A stretch of DNA of 61,690 bases from assembly GCA_003163855.1 (NCBI GenBank), contig PLRJ01000194.1, forward strand, positions 17,505 to 79,194, given 5' to 3'. Position 1 is the first letter of the stretch. Every line of letters starts with the position of its first letter. The stretch comes from Bryobacterales bacterium. Its GTDB lineage: Bacteria; Acidobacteriota; Terriglobia; Bryobacterales; Bryobacteraceae. Shown here piece by piece: positions 9,040 to 16,891 of this stretch. A program made the translations under genes and the position numbers. The notes below the pieces were generated by a model. The model was not told the origin of the DNA. It searched no databases and saw only the letters and a list, made by a program, of their open reading frames with translations.

Positions 9040-9840
9040 GTGAAAATCCTGTTCCCGGCAGATACTGCAACAGCCATTAATGCCGGCGTCAGTTCCACCA
9101 CCATAAACTTTATGCGCCTGAGTTTCCTGCTCGCCTGTTTTCTCTTCCTTGCGCTGGTGTGCCTCCAAGCGGGGACGGGCGGAAGTCACCTGGGTGTAAA
9201 ACTGGCTGACTTGGATTCCGATCGCGCTAAATCGCTAAAGCTCAGCGAGGTCACGGGCGCACTGGTTCTTGCAGTTGAAGAAAACAGTGCGGCCGACCAA
9301 GCAGGTCTGCGGTCGGGCGACGTCATTCTCTCGTATAACGGTGAGAAAGTGCTTGGCGCGCAGCAACTCGGCCGTCTAGTGCTAGAGACACCGCAGGATC
9401 GCAAGGTAACACTGAAGATTTGGCGTGAAGGCAAAGCGAAAGATATCGTCGTCACCACGGCCGCGCCGTCCGATGTCTACATGGGTAACAGTGCGTTTGC
9501 GCCGTCCGACTTCATTACTGATATCCCGGCCCCGCTGATGGTTTGGAAGAACGTGGTACTGGGTTTCGACTACGAGCCCTTAAGCGTTCAACTGGCACAG
9601 TTCTTTGGTGTGAAGCAAGGTTCGCTGATTCGTTCTGTGCAGCCTTCGTCGCCTGCGGAAAAGGCAGGAATTCGAGCCGGCGATATTATCACCGGCGTGG
9701 CGGGACACTCTACCTACTCCCCCAGAGATTTCGGCACAGCTATTCGCATGGAGCAGCACGAGTCGAAGCCGTTGACACTCGAATTAAGCAGAGATCGGAA
9801 GTCGATCACGATTTTGGTCAAGCTCGTACCGGAGAATTAG
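9040..9840 (+). CDS. Exported protein with two PDZ domains
   Basis: The protein has a signal peptide and two PDZ domains (about residues 48-140 and 180-262) but no protease domain. The first contains NSAADQAGLRSGDVI, the second SSPAEKAGIRAGDII, both typical of HtrA-family PDZ carboxylate-binding loops. The GTG at 9040 has GAGG 9 nt upstream. An in-frame ATG at 9112 would give a cleaner signal peptide (MRLSFLLACFLFLALVCLQA), so the true start is uncertain. It lies 11 bp after the anti-sigma gene, probably in one transcript. A plausible role, inferred only, is to sense or present misfolded outer-membrane or periplasmic proteins to the anti-sigma factor. Confidence 0.8.
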   Translation: MKILFPADTATAINAGVSSTTINFMRLSFLLACFLFLALVCLQAGTGGSHLGVKLADLDSDRAKSLKLSEVTGALVLAVEENSAADQAGLRSGDVILSYNGEKVLGAQQLGRLVLETPQDRKVTLKIWREGKAKDIVVTTAAPSDVYMGNSAFAPSDFITDIPAPLMVWKNVVLGFDYEPLSVQLAQFFGVKQGSLIRSVQPSSPAEKAGIRAGDIITGVAGHSTYSPRDFGTAIRMEQHESKPLTLELSRDRKSITILVKLVPEN

Positions 9841-9940
9841 TTTTTTGAGGAACACGCGCAAAAGGCCGGCGGTGTCAAGCGCGCCGCCCAAAAGGTCAGC
9901 TAGTTCCTTTCTTGTCTGGCGGCGCCCATGCGCCTCGCGC

Positions 9941-10702
9941 CTATCTGCGCTGCTGTGGCCAGCGCTTTTGCATATAAGTTCGGAGACGCAGGATAGCTTG
10001 TGATTTGAGCTGCGAAATCCTCGATTCGTGCAGATCGACAATCTTGGCAATCTCGCGCAGAGTCATTTCTTCGTAATAATAGAGGCTGAGAACGGTCTTT
10101 TCAAGCTGCGGCATCTTCTCGATCGCGGTTGCCAGCAGCCTTTCCAACTCCGCGCGTTCCAGAATCTGTGACGGCCACTGCTCGTCATTGTCGGCCAGAT
10201 AGCGAAGCAGGTCGCATCCATCATCCTCTGTTCCCGCGTTCTCCAAACTGCCCAGTGTAAGGCCGCGAATATCCGTCAGCCAATCCTGGTATTCGGCTAC
10301 GCTTATGCCTAGGTGGACTGCGATCTCGTCTTCAGTCGGCGTCCTTTGGAGCGTCTGTTCCAGCGTTGCGATAGCTGCTTCGATCTGCTTGGCGCGCCTT
10401 CGCTGCTGCCTTGGTGCCCAATCCAATCCGCGGAGACTATCGAGAATAGCCCCACGAATTTTATATTCCGCGTAGGTTTTCAGCTTTACATCGTGACTTG
10501 CGTCATAACGGTCGATGGCCGCAATCAAGCCCACTACCCCGGTGGATATAAGGTCGTCGAGACTTACTGAGACAGGGAGGCGTTCATGGATTCTCCGGGC
10601 AATCAACTTCACCTGGGGGAGATGCTCCAGGATTAGTTCTTCCCGGTTCAGGGGAATAGGTGACGACGACGCCTCTAGGCTCTCTAAATCTGGAGCAGAC
10701 AT
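9941..10702 (-). CDS. FliA/WhiG-family alternative sigma factor (sigma-28 type)
   Basis: The 253-residue protein has regions 2, 3 and 4 without region 1. Region 2 includes DDLISTGVVGLIAAIDRYD and YAEYKIRGAILDSLR, with WAPRQQRR next, the hallmark of FliA/WhiG sigma factors. Region 3 includes PTEDEIAVHLGIS; region 4 includes LEKTVLSLYYYEEMTLREIAKI, leading to DLHESRISQLKSQAILRLR. In other bacteria this family transcribes late flagellar, motility or sporulation genes. The frame stays open to a TTG at 10747, but the ATG at 10702 fits family N-termini better. A 7-bp hairpin lies in its leader at 10738-10757. The FlgM-like gene is divergent 217 bp away. No flagellar structural gene is in the window. 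Confidence 0.92.
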   Translation of the reverse strand: MSAPDLESLEASSSPIPLNREELILEHLPQVKLIARRIHERLPVSVSLDDLISTGVVGLIAAIDRYDASHDVKLKTYAEYKIRGAILDSLRGLDWAPRQQRRRAKQIEAAIATLEQTLQRTPTEDEIAVHLGISVAEYQDWLTDIRGLTLGSLENAGTEDDGCDLLRYLADNDEQWPSQILERAELERLLATAIEKMPQLEKTVLSLYYYEEMTLREIAKIVDLHESRISQLKSQAILRLRTYMQKRWPQQRR

Positions 10703-10737
10703 GCTTTGAACTCGAAAGGTGAGACCAATCAAAAACT

Positions 10738-10757
10738 CTAGAGGCAAAACCCTCTAG
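10738..10757. repeat. Inverted repeat in the leader of the FliA-family gene
   Basis: CTAGAGG and CCTCTAG are perfect complements separated by 6 nt (CAAAAC). The repeat lies 36-55 nt before the ATG of the sigma factor gene, between the divergent fliA- and flgM-like genes. It could be an operator or an mRNA hairpin. There is no T-run, so it is not a terminator for the minus strand. Confidence 0.45.
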
Positions 10758-10800
10758 TGTTCCTTCGTCAGTTAGTTCGCGAAACATGAGATTACGTGCG

Positions 10801-10823
10801 AAATTTCGTTAAAGGAGAAATTT
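10801..10823. repeat. Inverted repeat in the fliA/flgM divergent intergenic region
   Basis: AAATTTC (10801-10807) and GAAATTT (10817-10823) form a perfect 7-bp inverted repeat with a 9-nt spacer. It sits between the divergent sigma and anti-sigma genes, where a regulator of both could bind. A CCGATAA string, which resembles a sigma-28 -10 element, follows at 10856-10862 in plus orientation, but no matching -35 is seen at the usual distance. Confidence 0.35.
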
Positions 10824-10919
10824 GTCTGGGGCAAGAGCACTGGAGGAGCTAGAATCCGATAAACTTGACTTAGGCGCGAAGTAGCTACGACTACGTATTC
10901 GCACCAAGGGCCCTGATGT

Positions 10920-11144
10920 ATGGATGAAACTTCGCAGGAAGCAACTTTCGCCAGGAGTTTAAAAGCAGCTGCCGCAGCCACTGCTGGTTCATCGGCTGGC
11001 GGACAGGTTGTCTCGCGCGAGCCCGACGATAGCGAACGGCTTGCGAAGGTAGAACGCCTGCGTCGGCAGATTGCTTCTGGTGAATACGATACCAAAGCGG
11101 CTGAAGTGAGCAAACGCCTGATCGACGATCACTTGGCAAGCTAA
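10920..11144 (+). CDS. flgM: FlgM-like anti-sigma-28 factor
   Basis: This 74-residue protein has a disordered Ala/Ser-rich N-terminus and the C-terminal FlgM signature: ERLAKVERLRRQIASGEYDT followed by KAAEVSKRLIDDHL. FlgM binds region 4 of FliA-type sigma factors and blocks core binding. ATG 10920 has AAGGG 9 nt upstream; the ATG at 10916 runs straight into a stop. It is divergent from the FliA-family gene, so the two form a sigma/anti-sigma pair. No export apparatus is in the window, so how it would be titrated is unknown. Its stop lies 128 bp before the phage-like cassette on the same strand, with no terminator that I can defend in between. Confidence 0.82.
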   Translation: MDETSQEATFARSLKAAAAATAGSSAGGQVVSREPDDSERLAKVERLRRQIASGEYDTKAAEVSKRLIDDHLAS

Positions 11145-11272
11145 ACCGCTCCCGAGTGTCTTCAGACGCCTGTCATCTCTGGTGACAGAAGTACGAAAAA
11201 ATTTTTCTTCCTTTAAATCAACGTGTTAGCTCAAAAACTTGCGGGCCGTCGAACGCCATCAACGCTAACTTC
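11145..11272 (+). other. Intergenic region before the phage-like cassette
   Basis: The region holds a 6-bp inverted repeat (CTGTCA...TGACAG, about 11170-11188) and an AT-rich palindrome GAAAAAATTTTTC shortly after it. These could be an operator or the site of a cassette promoter. No convincing -35/-10 pair, sigma-28 element or tRNA is seen, and the first repeat is not followed by a T-run. Confidence 0.3.
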
Positions 11273-12601
11273 ATGGGCGTGAGCGAGGTTTCTGAGGGAT
11301 TTAAATATGAAGAGTCACCACCGTGCCAAACATGTTGGACTGCCTCTTTGCTGCCGTCCCAGAGCGAGTTCCAGGGATTACGTACTCGCTTCAAGGGATT
11401 TTCCGGACCTGTCGGTTCGGGCAAGAGCGCGGCGCTATGTACGGAGGCGCTTAGACGAGCTTATTTGAACCCGGGCAGACAGGGTATATTGGCTGCTCCT
11501 ACTTTCGCGATGTTGAGAGATGCCTCGCTGGTTACGTTCGTTCGTCTCTTGGAAGATGGCGACATTGATTACGAGCACAGGAAAAGCGATGGTGAGTTAA
11601 CGGTTGACGAGCCCGACAGCCTGGTTTTGTTGCGTTCATTGGATGAACCGGAACGTTTGCGTGGAACTAACCTGGCGTGGTTTGGTATAGACGAGCTTTC
11701 GTATGCGAGTGAGAGCGCGTGGTTGCGGTTGGAGGCGCGCTTGCGCGATCCGAAGGCCGTTTCGTTATGCGGCTTCGCGGTGTGGACGCCGCAAGGGCAC
11801 GATTGGCTTTATAGACGCTTCATTCATAAGCCGGTGGAAGGCTACGGATGCGTGCGGGCACAGCCGTTTGAGAATCGATTTCTGCTGGAAAAGACGCCCG
11901 ACTTTTACGCAAGGCTGGAGAGCAGTTACGATCCAAAGTTCTATCAGCAGGAAGTCTTAGGAGAGTACGTCAACAGCCGGCGGGATCGTGTGTACCACTG
12001 TTTCAACCCGAAGGTGCACGTGGTTCCGCAGAAATATGATCCGCATGCTTTGCTGCTGTGGGCGCTCGACTTTAACGTGGCGCCGATGAGCTCGGTCATT
12101 TTGCAGAAGTTCGGCGAAAAGCTAATTGTGATTGACGAGATAGTGCTGTCACGCGCTACCACAGCGGAGGCGTGCATGGAGTTTGAGAACCGTTATAAGG
12201 GGCACGCGGCAGGGTTGGAGATTTTTGGAGATTCGAATGGCAGAAGCATGCATACTACCGGCACCACCGACTACACCACGCTGCAGAACTTCTTGCATAA
12301 AGCGGGCTTTACGAAGGTCCGCTTGCGGGTGCCGGCTTCCAATCCGCCGGTGCTCGACCGGGTGCGAAGGGTGAACGGCATGCTTACCAACGCGTTGGGC
12401 GAAGTGCGGCTGGAGATTGATGGAAAGTGCGTTGAGCTGATTAAGGACATGGAAGAAGTTTTATTCAAGCCTGAATCGGGAGTGATAGACAAGACCAGCG
12501 ATTCGCAGCGTACGCATGCCTCCGACGCGCTTGGCTACGCCGTTTGGGAGTTGTTTGGAGAAAAGCCGGTAGTGGGTGAAAAGAAGGAGCGACTGTTTTG
12601 A
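11273..12601 (+). CDS. Phage terminase large subunit
   Basis: This 442-residue DNA-packaging motor has Walker A GPVGSGKS (residues 45-52), Walker B LAWFGIDE (134-141), and a C-terminal RNase H-like nuclease domain starting at LLWALDFNVAP (Asp266). Further acidic positions are IFGDSNG (Asp320) and THASDALGYAVW (Asp418). All key residues are present, so it should be an active ATPase/nuclease. It pumps DNA through the portal and cuts concatemers; in GTAs the same enzyme fills heads with host DNA. No small terminase is upstream. The start ATG 11273 leaves about 25 residues before the first conserved segment (LLPSQSEF). Confidence 0.9.
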   Translation: MGVSEVSEGFKYEESPPCQTCWTASLLPSQSEFQGLRTRFKGFSGPVGSGKSAALCTEALRRAYLNPGRQGILAAPTFAMLRDASLVTFVRLLEDGDIDYEHRKSDGELTVDEPDSLVLLRSLDEPERLRGTNLAWFGIDELSYASESAWLRLEARLRDPKAVSLCGFAVWTPQGHDWLYRRFIHKPVEGYGCVRAQPFENRFLLEKTPDFYARLESSYDPKFYQQEVLGEYVNSRRDRVYHCFNPKVHVVPQKYDPHALLLWALDFNVAPMSSVILQKFGEKLIVIDEIVLSRATTAEACMEFENRYKGHAAGLEIFGDSNGRSMHTTGTTDYTTLQNFLHKAGFTKVRLRVPASNPPVLDRVRRVNGMLTNALGEVRLEIDGKCVELIKDMEEVLFKPESGVIDKTSDSQRTHASDALGYAVWELFGEKPVVGEKKERLF

Positions 12602-12617
12602 CGCAGAGTGAAATGAA

Positions 12618-14003
12618 ATGACGCAAATCGATCGTGAGCATCCAAGTTTAAAACACAATCTGCGGATCTGGCGGATGTACCGCGACTTGTACGCCGGCGG
12701 CTATGAGTTCAAAGCGCGCGCTGGTGAGTATCTGATGCAGCGTCAGAAAGAGGCGCATGACGTCTACTTTGAACGGCTGAACCGTGTTTTCTATGAGAAC
12801 TACATCGGTTCCATTGTCGATTGGTATTCGGCAACTCTGTTCCGCCGTGAGCCCAGCGTGCAGTTTGACGGCGGTTCGGAAAGCAGCCTGGCTTTCTTCT
12901 CAGAGTTCATCGACGATTGCGATCGCCGCGGCACCAAGCTTTCCGCTTTCTTTCGGCGTTGTTTCACTGAAGCGCTTATAACAGGCCAAAGCCACATGCT
13001 GATTGATTTCCCGCGCCCTGAGATCACGGCGCGTAATCGGGCGGAAGAGGATGACGCGGGCCTTTCGCGCGCTTTTCTGGTCCGCTACAGCGCTGAAGAT
13101 CTAATCAATTGGAGCTGCGATGAGCGCGGCGACTATGACTGGGTAGTGCTGAGAACCATTTTGGAGCGGCAGCCAAGCGTGGACACGCCTGAGATTGTGA
13201 AAGAGACCATCTGGACCTATTACGACAGGACTGACTTTCGTCAGTACCGCCGCGTCCAGCAGACCGACGGACAAACAAGTATTCAACTGGTCTGCCAGGG
13301 CCCGCATGCCATGGCCAACCAGAAGCGAGTGCCACTGGTGACGCTGCGCGTCGGCGATGGATTGTGGCTGCTAAATAAAGCCGCTCATCTGCAACTAGAG
13401 CATTTCAATAAATCGAATGCTTTGGGCTGGGCGATCACCATGGGGCTATTCGCGATGCCGGTGATTTATTCGGACCGCGAATGGAACCAGATTGTGGGCG
13501 AAAGCTACTACATTCAACTGGGCCCGGGTGACAAGTTCGGCTGGACTGAGCCTGACGGCAAGGTCTACCAGATTGCAGCTTCCAACTTGGAATCGCTGAA
13601 AGAAGAGATCTACCGGGTCTGTTATCTGTCGCAGGCATCTGGAGAGGGCGCCAACGGCCATGCACAATCGGCCATCAGCAAGCAAATTGAATTTACCGTC
13701 ACGCAGGAAGTTCTGCGGGCGTTTGGGGCAACCGTCAAGGAACAGATTACAAAGGTGTTGTCCTTTATCGCGCAAGCCCGCCAGGATGAAGTTGAAATCT
13801 ATGTTGCCGGCTTGGACGAACTTGACATCACCGACTTCGGAACTGAACTTAGCCAGGCGGTGCAACTGCTGCAGTTGGACATCGGGTCGCCTTTGCTCAA
13901 GCAGCAGATTTATCAAAGGCTCGCCATGAAGTATTTGAGTGACGCCAGGCAGGATACGAAGGACCGGATTGCGCGCGAGATTGAAGCGCATACGCAGAGC
14001 TAG
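12618..14003 (+). CDS. Phage portal protein
   Basis: The 461-residue protein follows terminase by 16 bp. Its sequence pattern fits portals of the DUF4055 type: an early helical segment (YEFKARAGEYLMQRQKEAHD), a region binding the capsid vertex (FYENYIGSIVDWYSATLF), a central domain and a long C-terminal helical stem (residues about 340-460). A dodecameric ring of this protein forms the DNA channel and docks the terminase and the connector. The call rests on size, position right after terminase, and these motifs. I cannot verify the family by search. Confidence 0.8.
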   Translation: MTQIDREHPSLKHNLRIWRMYRDLYAGGYEFKARAGEYLMQRQKEAHDVYFERLNRVFYENYIGSIVDWYSATLFRREPSVQFDGGSESSLAFFSEFIDDCDRRGTKLSAFFRRCFTEALITGQSHMLIDFPRPEITARNRAEEDDAGLSRAFLVRYSAEDLINWSCDERGDYDWVVLRTILERQPSVDTPEIVKETIWTYYDRTDFRQYRRVQQTDGQTSIQLVCQGPHAMANQKRVPLVTLRVGDGLWLLNKAAHLQLEHFNKSNALGWAITMGLFAMPVIYSDREWNQIVGESYYIQLGPGDKFGWTEPDGKVYQIAASNLESLKEEIYRVCYLSQASGEGANGHAQSAISKQIEFTVTQEVLRAFGATVKEQITKVLSFIAQARQDEVEIYVAGLDELDITDFGTELSQAVQLLQLDIGSPLLKQQIYQRLAMKYLSDARQDTKDRIAREIEAHTQS

Positions 14004-14024
14004 GGAATTTAGGGGGAAACAGAA

Positions 14025-14609
14025 ATGTCAGTAGATATGCCAAACGCCGATCAGCCGATGGCCGTTCCGGACGTGAAGGAAATTGTCCGGCAGGCCATTC
14101 AAGAATTCGTGCAGTCGGAACAGCGCAAAGCAGAACCGGCCTATAAGGCGGAGTTGCAGGAAGAGCGGAAGCGCCGCGAAAGCCTGGAAGCGCGCATGAA
14201 TCAGCTAGTGGAAGAAAACCGGAAATCGCGCGCCATGGCTGAGGAGGCGGATAGAAATTCGCAAATCAGGACGGAGCTGCAGCGCATGGGAATTGCCAAG
14301 CTCGATCTCGCGTTTCGCGCCGTTAAAGAAGATATCGTCAGGGGCGAAGATGGCCGCTTGCAAACGCGCGGCGCCGACGCCAAATCGCTGCAGGATTATC
14401 TGACGCAGTTCGTTCAGGAGAATCCGGAGCTGTTGCCGGCACGCATTCCCGGTGGAAGCGGAGCCAAAGCCTCGGTTAGAAATAGCCCGGTGGAAAGCGT
14501 CGGTCCGGTGGACATCAACAAGATAAAACCTGGAATGAACAAGGAAGAACTCGATCAGGTCCGTCAGGAAATTTCACGTCTCGCTTCACAGGCGCTGCGT
14601 GGATTGTAG
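14025..14609 (+). CDS. Probable capsid scaffolding protein
   Basis: The 194-residue protein is highly charged and mostly helical, with a coiled-coil stretch at about residues 35-85 (EERKRRESLEARMNQLVEEN). A Pro/Gly-rich region follows and then a short C-terminal helix ending in LASQALRGL. This is the usual build of phage scaffolds, which sit between portal and capsid genes and template procapsid assembly. There is no Ser-His-Asp protease signature, so no self-cleaving prohead protease is predicted. It sits 21 bp after the portal gene and is followed by a 165-nt structured leader before the capsid gene. Confidence 0.65.
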   Translation: MSVDMPNADQPMAVPDVKEIVRQAIQEFVQSEQRKAEPAYKAELQEERKRRESLEARMNQLVEENRKSRAMAEEADRNSQIRTELQRMGIAKLDLAFRAVKEDIVRGEDGRLQTRGADAKSLQDYLTQFVQENPELLPARIPGGSGAKASVRNSPVESVGPVDINKIKPGMNKEELDQVRQEISRLASQALRGL

Positions 14610-14676
14610 CTGAGTAGCAAAGTGTGTCCTGGTTATGCCAAGCGGTGTTTGGCGGCCAGGGCTAAGTGTTCTGCTT

Positions 14677-14712
14677 CGGCAGACAAATGTAGGTCGTGAG
14701 GCTTGTCTGCCG
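14677..14712 (+). promoter_or_regulatory. Perfect 10-bp stem-loop in the capsid gene leader
   Basis: CGGCAGACAA (14677-14686) is perfectly complementary to TTGTCTGCCG (14703-14712), with a 16-nt loop. It lies between the scaffold gene and the terminator-like hairpin of the capsid leader. It may act as an RNA structure (processing site, attenuator part) or as a DNA operator. No ligand or binding protein is suggested by the sequence alone. Confidence 0.55.
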
Positions 14713-14735
14713 GATTTACCTGCATCGGGATCAAA

Positions 14736-14765
14736 AGCGGCGTTTCGGCGCCGCTATTTTTTTTT
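14736..14765 (+). terminator. Intrinsic terminator or attenuator immediately before the capsid ribosome-binding site
   Basis: AGCGGCG (14736-14742), loop TTTCGG, CGCCGCT (14749-14755), then A and nine T residues (14757-14765). The T-run touches the AGGAG ribosome-binding site (14766-14770) of the capsid gene, so transcripts from upstream would end just before the capsid start codon. An upstream segment, AGCGGTGT (14641-14648), could pair with the 3' arm GCGCCGCT through six Watson-Crick and two G-U pairs, giving a possible antiterminator. The hairpin is clear; the switching is inference. Confidence 0.75.
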
Positions 14766-14774
14766 AGGAGTTTT

Positions 14775-15686
14775 ATGTCGATAATTACATCCGCTAATTT
14801 AGCGAACGCTATCGTAAAGCTGGTTGCCGCTGATGCGCTGCCGGCTCTGATGGGCAATCTCATCATGGGTAATCTGGTCAACCGTGACTACGAGCCCGTC
14901 TTGGCCCACGCGGGAGACACGGTCAACGTACCGATTCCTCCCGTTTTGGTAGCCAACAATATTGCTGAGGGCGGCACTGTTACGCCTCAGAACCCGAGTC
15001 TTGGAAACGCTCAGATTGTGCTTAACACACATGCGGAAGCAACCTTCCAGATTCCTGACGTCACCAAAGCGCTGGCTTTTCCTGAGCTGTTGAAGGCGTA
15101 TATGCAGCCTGCGGTGGTTGCTATCGCTTCACGCGTTGAGCGCGATCTGTTGAACCTTTACGGACAGTTCACCGCCAATACGCCGCTCGGCACCGCCGGA
15201 ACGCCTATTACGGAAGCTGTCATCGATTCGGCTGAAACGTCGCTGTTCACGGCGATGGTGCCGGCCAGCGCAAACAAGTATCTGGTGGTGGATTCGAACA
15301 GTTACTCGGCCATCCGCCAGATTCCGCGCTTCAGTGAATATTATTCCGCTGGCGAAGCGGGTCTGAAAGCGATTGTCGAGGGCAACGTCGGCAAGATGAA
15401 AGACTTCTTTATCTTCCGCTCGCAATTTGTGCCGGTTACCGGTACCGCCAGCCCCAATACTCATAATCTCGCCTTCACTCGTGATGCAATCGGCCTGGTG
15501 GTTCGCCGCCTGCCGCAACCGCTGCCCGGCACCGGCGCAGTGGCTGAATATGCCGAGATGGGCAATTTCGGCATTCGCGTGGTAATGAGCTATCAGCCGA
15601 ACACGCTGGCTCAGCAGTTCACGGTAGACGTGCTGTACGGTTGCGGCGTTCTGCGCAACAACTTCGCAGTACAAATCAACAGCTAG
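14775..15686 (+). CDS. Major capsid protein (P22 coat-like)
   Basis: The 303-residue protein starts at ATG 14775 (AGGAG, 4-nt spacer). Features include a hydrophobic N-terminal helix (ALPALMGNLIMGNLVNRDYE), a segment DTVNVPIPPVLVANN, a long spine-helix region (LLKAYMQPAVVAIASRVERD) and a C-terminal FGIRVVMSYQPNTLAQQFTV strand typical of HK97-fold coat proteins, resembling the P22 gene 5 group. Position after the scaffold and its own control signals support the call. Terminator-type hairpins lie on both sides (14736-14765 and 15713-15740), so its expression is probably set separately from the rest of the cassette, as would suit the most abundant particle protein. Confidence 0.82.
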   Translation: MSIITSANLANAIVKLVAADALPALMGNLIMGNLVNRDYEPVLAHAGDTVNVPIPPVLVANNIAEGGTVTPQNPSLGNAQIVLNTHAEATFQIPDVTKALAFPELLKAYMQPAVVAIASRVERDLLNLYGQFTANTPLGTAGTPITEAVIDSAETSLFTAMVPASANKYLVVDSNSYSAIRQIPRFSEYYSAGEAGLKAIVEGNVGKMKDFFIFRSQFVPVTGTASPNTHNLAFTRDAIGLVVRRLPQPLPGTGAVAEYAEMGNFGIRVVMSYQPNTLAQQFTVDVLYGCGVLRNNFAVQINS

Positions 15687-15712
15687 TTGTAACTCAAGTA
15701 AGCAGTAACAGA

Positions 15713-15740
15713 GGGAGCCGTCAGAAGCGGCTCCCTTTTT
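15713..15740 (+). terminator. Intrinsic terminator after the capsid gene
   Basis: GGGAGCCG (15713-15720), 7-nt loop, CGGCTCCC (15728-15735), then five T residues. It is a perfect 8-bp GC-rich stem with a T-run, 26 bp after the capsid stop codon. The next gene starts at 15760, so read-through is needed, or a promoter too close to see, for the tail genes. Partial termination here would make capsid mRNA more abundant than the downstream message. Confidence 0.85.
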
Positions 15741-15759
15741 CAATTCAAGGAGATGAACT

Positions 15760-16098
15760 GTGGACGTTAGACAATATTTTTGCAAGTTGAGAGAGGTTGA
15801 GGCTGCCATTCCGGAGCAGTTCGCCTGTGTAACGAGTCTTGAGAATTCCGATGGCGGGAAAGCTGGAGTTGTTTCTGAAGTCACCCGCGAACTGGCGGCC
15901 AAGTTAGTCGTCGAAGGACGTGCCGTGCTTTCCAGCGAGGCCGAAGTAAAGGATTTCTTCGCCCGGCACGCCGCGCGCAAACTCGCTTATGAGAAGGCAG
16001 AGATGGCGAACCGCCTTCAGGTAACTATCGTTTCCGATCCTGAAACCGGCGCTCTATCCAGCCCCAAGATTTCAGGAACCACCCAGAGCAAAAAGTAG
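15760..16098 (+). CDS. Small structural protein of the head-tail cassette, function unassigned
   Basis: The 112-residue protein is not recognised. GTG 15760 is chosen because AAGGAG lies 7 nt upstream; the ATG at 15753 hits a stop after five codons. It is mostly helical in its middle (about residues 40-85: VTRELAAKLVVEGRAVLSSE and onward) with a Ser/Thr/Lys-rich tail. Position right after the capsid gene suggests a head decoration, head-completion or connector protein. It begins 20 bp after the terminator hairpin. Confidence 0.6.
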   Translation: MDVRQYFCKLREVEAAIPEQFACVTSLENSDGGKAGVVSEVTRELAAKLVVEGRAVLSSEAEVKDFFARHAARKLAYEKAEMANRLQVTIVSDPETGALSSPKISGTTQSKK

Positions 16099-16107
16099 AT
16101 CCAAAAA

Positions 16108-16890
16108 ATGGCACTCTTCACTGACGCGGTAGTAATCACGCTGGACGACTTACTGGGCTACGAAGCGACGCTTGTGCAAGTAGCCTCCACCCACGGGATC
16201 AATGTGGATACAAAAATCTCGCTGGCTACCAGCGCGATCAGTGACCGGTTGTTGCTTTGGCTATTGAGCATAGGGATTCAGGATCCGCAACACTTCACCC
16301 GGCGCAACCTTGGGCTCAGCACTGTGGTTGTGTCGGCCGCTATGCGGCGCTGGCTTACCTTCAGTTCGCTGTGTGGTGTGTTTGCGGAGGCGTACAACTT
16401 ACAGTTGAATACTCGCTTCCAGGGTAAGTTGACCGAGTATCAGAAGCTGACAGGTGAAGCCTCGGTAACCACGTTCCAGGCCGGTATCGGCATTGTGTAC
16501 AACCCGCTTCCGCAACCCGCTTTACCGTTGGTTTCGGTGCAATCGGGTTCCAGCGCCGCCACCGGTTTGTTCGTGCAGACGACGTGGATTAACACGGAAG
16601 GGCAGGAAAGCGCGCTCAGTCCGGTTAACGGCGTCATTCTGCCGGATGACTCCAGCATCACGGTCGGTATGGCCGAAGGGTCGCTAGGCGCGCCCGCGGC
16701 CGCAATTGGTTGGAATGTCTACGTCAGCGTCGATGAGGGGGCGCCCACTATGCAGAATGTGGACGGCACGCTGCAGATTGGTTCCACCTGGAGCCTTCCC
16801 GCTACCGGGATCGTTTCGGGCTTTCCGGCCGGCGACGGCCAGAATCCCGACTACTACATACAAATGTCCAAACAGATACTCAGGGGTTAG
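16108..16890 (+). CDS. Probable head-tail connector protein with a C-terminal beta-rich domain
   Basis: The 260-residue protein has a helical N-terminal half (about residues 1-125, with DRLLLWLLSIGIQDPQHFTR) and a beta-rich C-terminal half (about 140-250) resembling a fibronectin/Ig-like domain (AATGLFVQTTWINTEGQESA). The N-terminal half and gene position fit a head-tail adaptor (gp6-like), but the family cannot be proven here. The added beta domain is of a kind often found decorating phage particles, and similar sequence recurs in the hub protein of this cassette. It is 9 bp from the previous gene and 1 bp from the next. Confidence 0.55.
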   Translation: MALFTDAVVITLDDLLGYEATLVQVASTHGINVDTKISLATSAISDRLLLWLLSIGIQDPQHFTRRNLGLSTVVVSAAMRRWLTFSSLCGVFAEAYNLQLNTRFQGKLTEYQKLTGEASVTTFQAGIGIVYNPLPQPALPLVSVQSGSSAATGLFVQTTWINTEGQESALSPVNGVILPDDSSITVGMAEGSLGAPAAAIGWNVYVSVDEGAPTMQNVDGTLQIGSTWSLPATGIVSGFPAGDGQNPDYYIQMSKQILRG

Positions 16891-16891
16891 C

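Noticed and set aside
11145..11272. Sigma-28 promoter in front of the terminase gene
   Set aside because: GCCGTCGA and TTTAAA occur but are not at the required spacing or match; no claim made.
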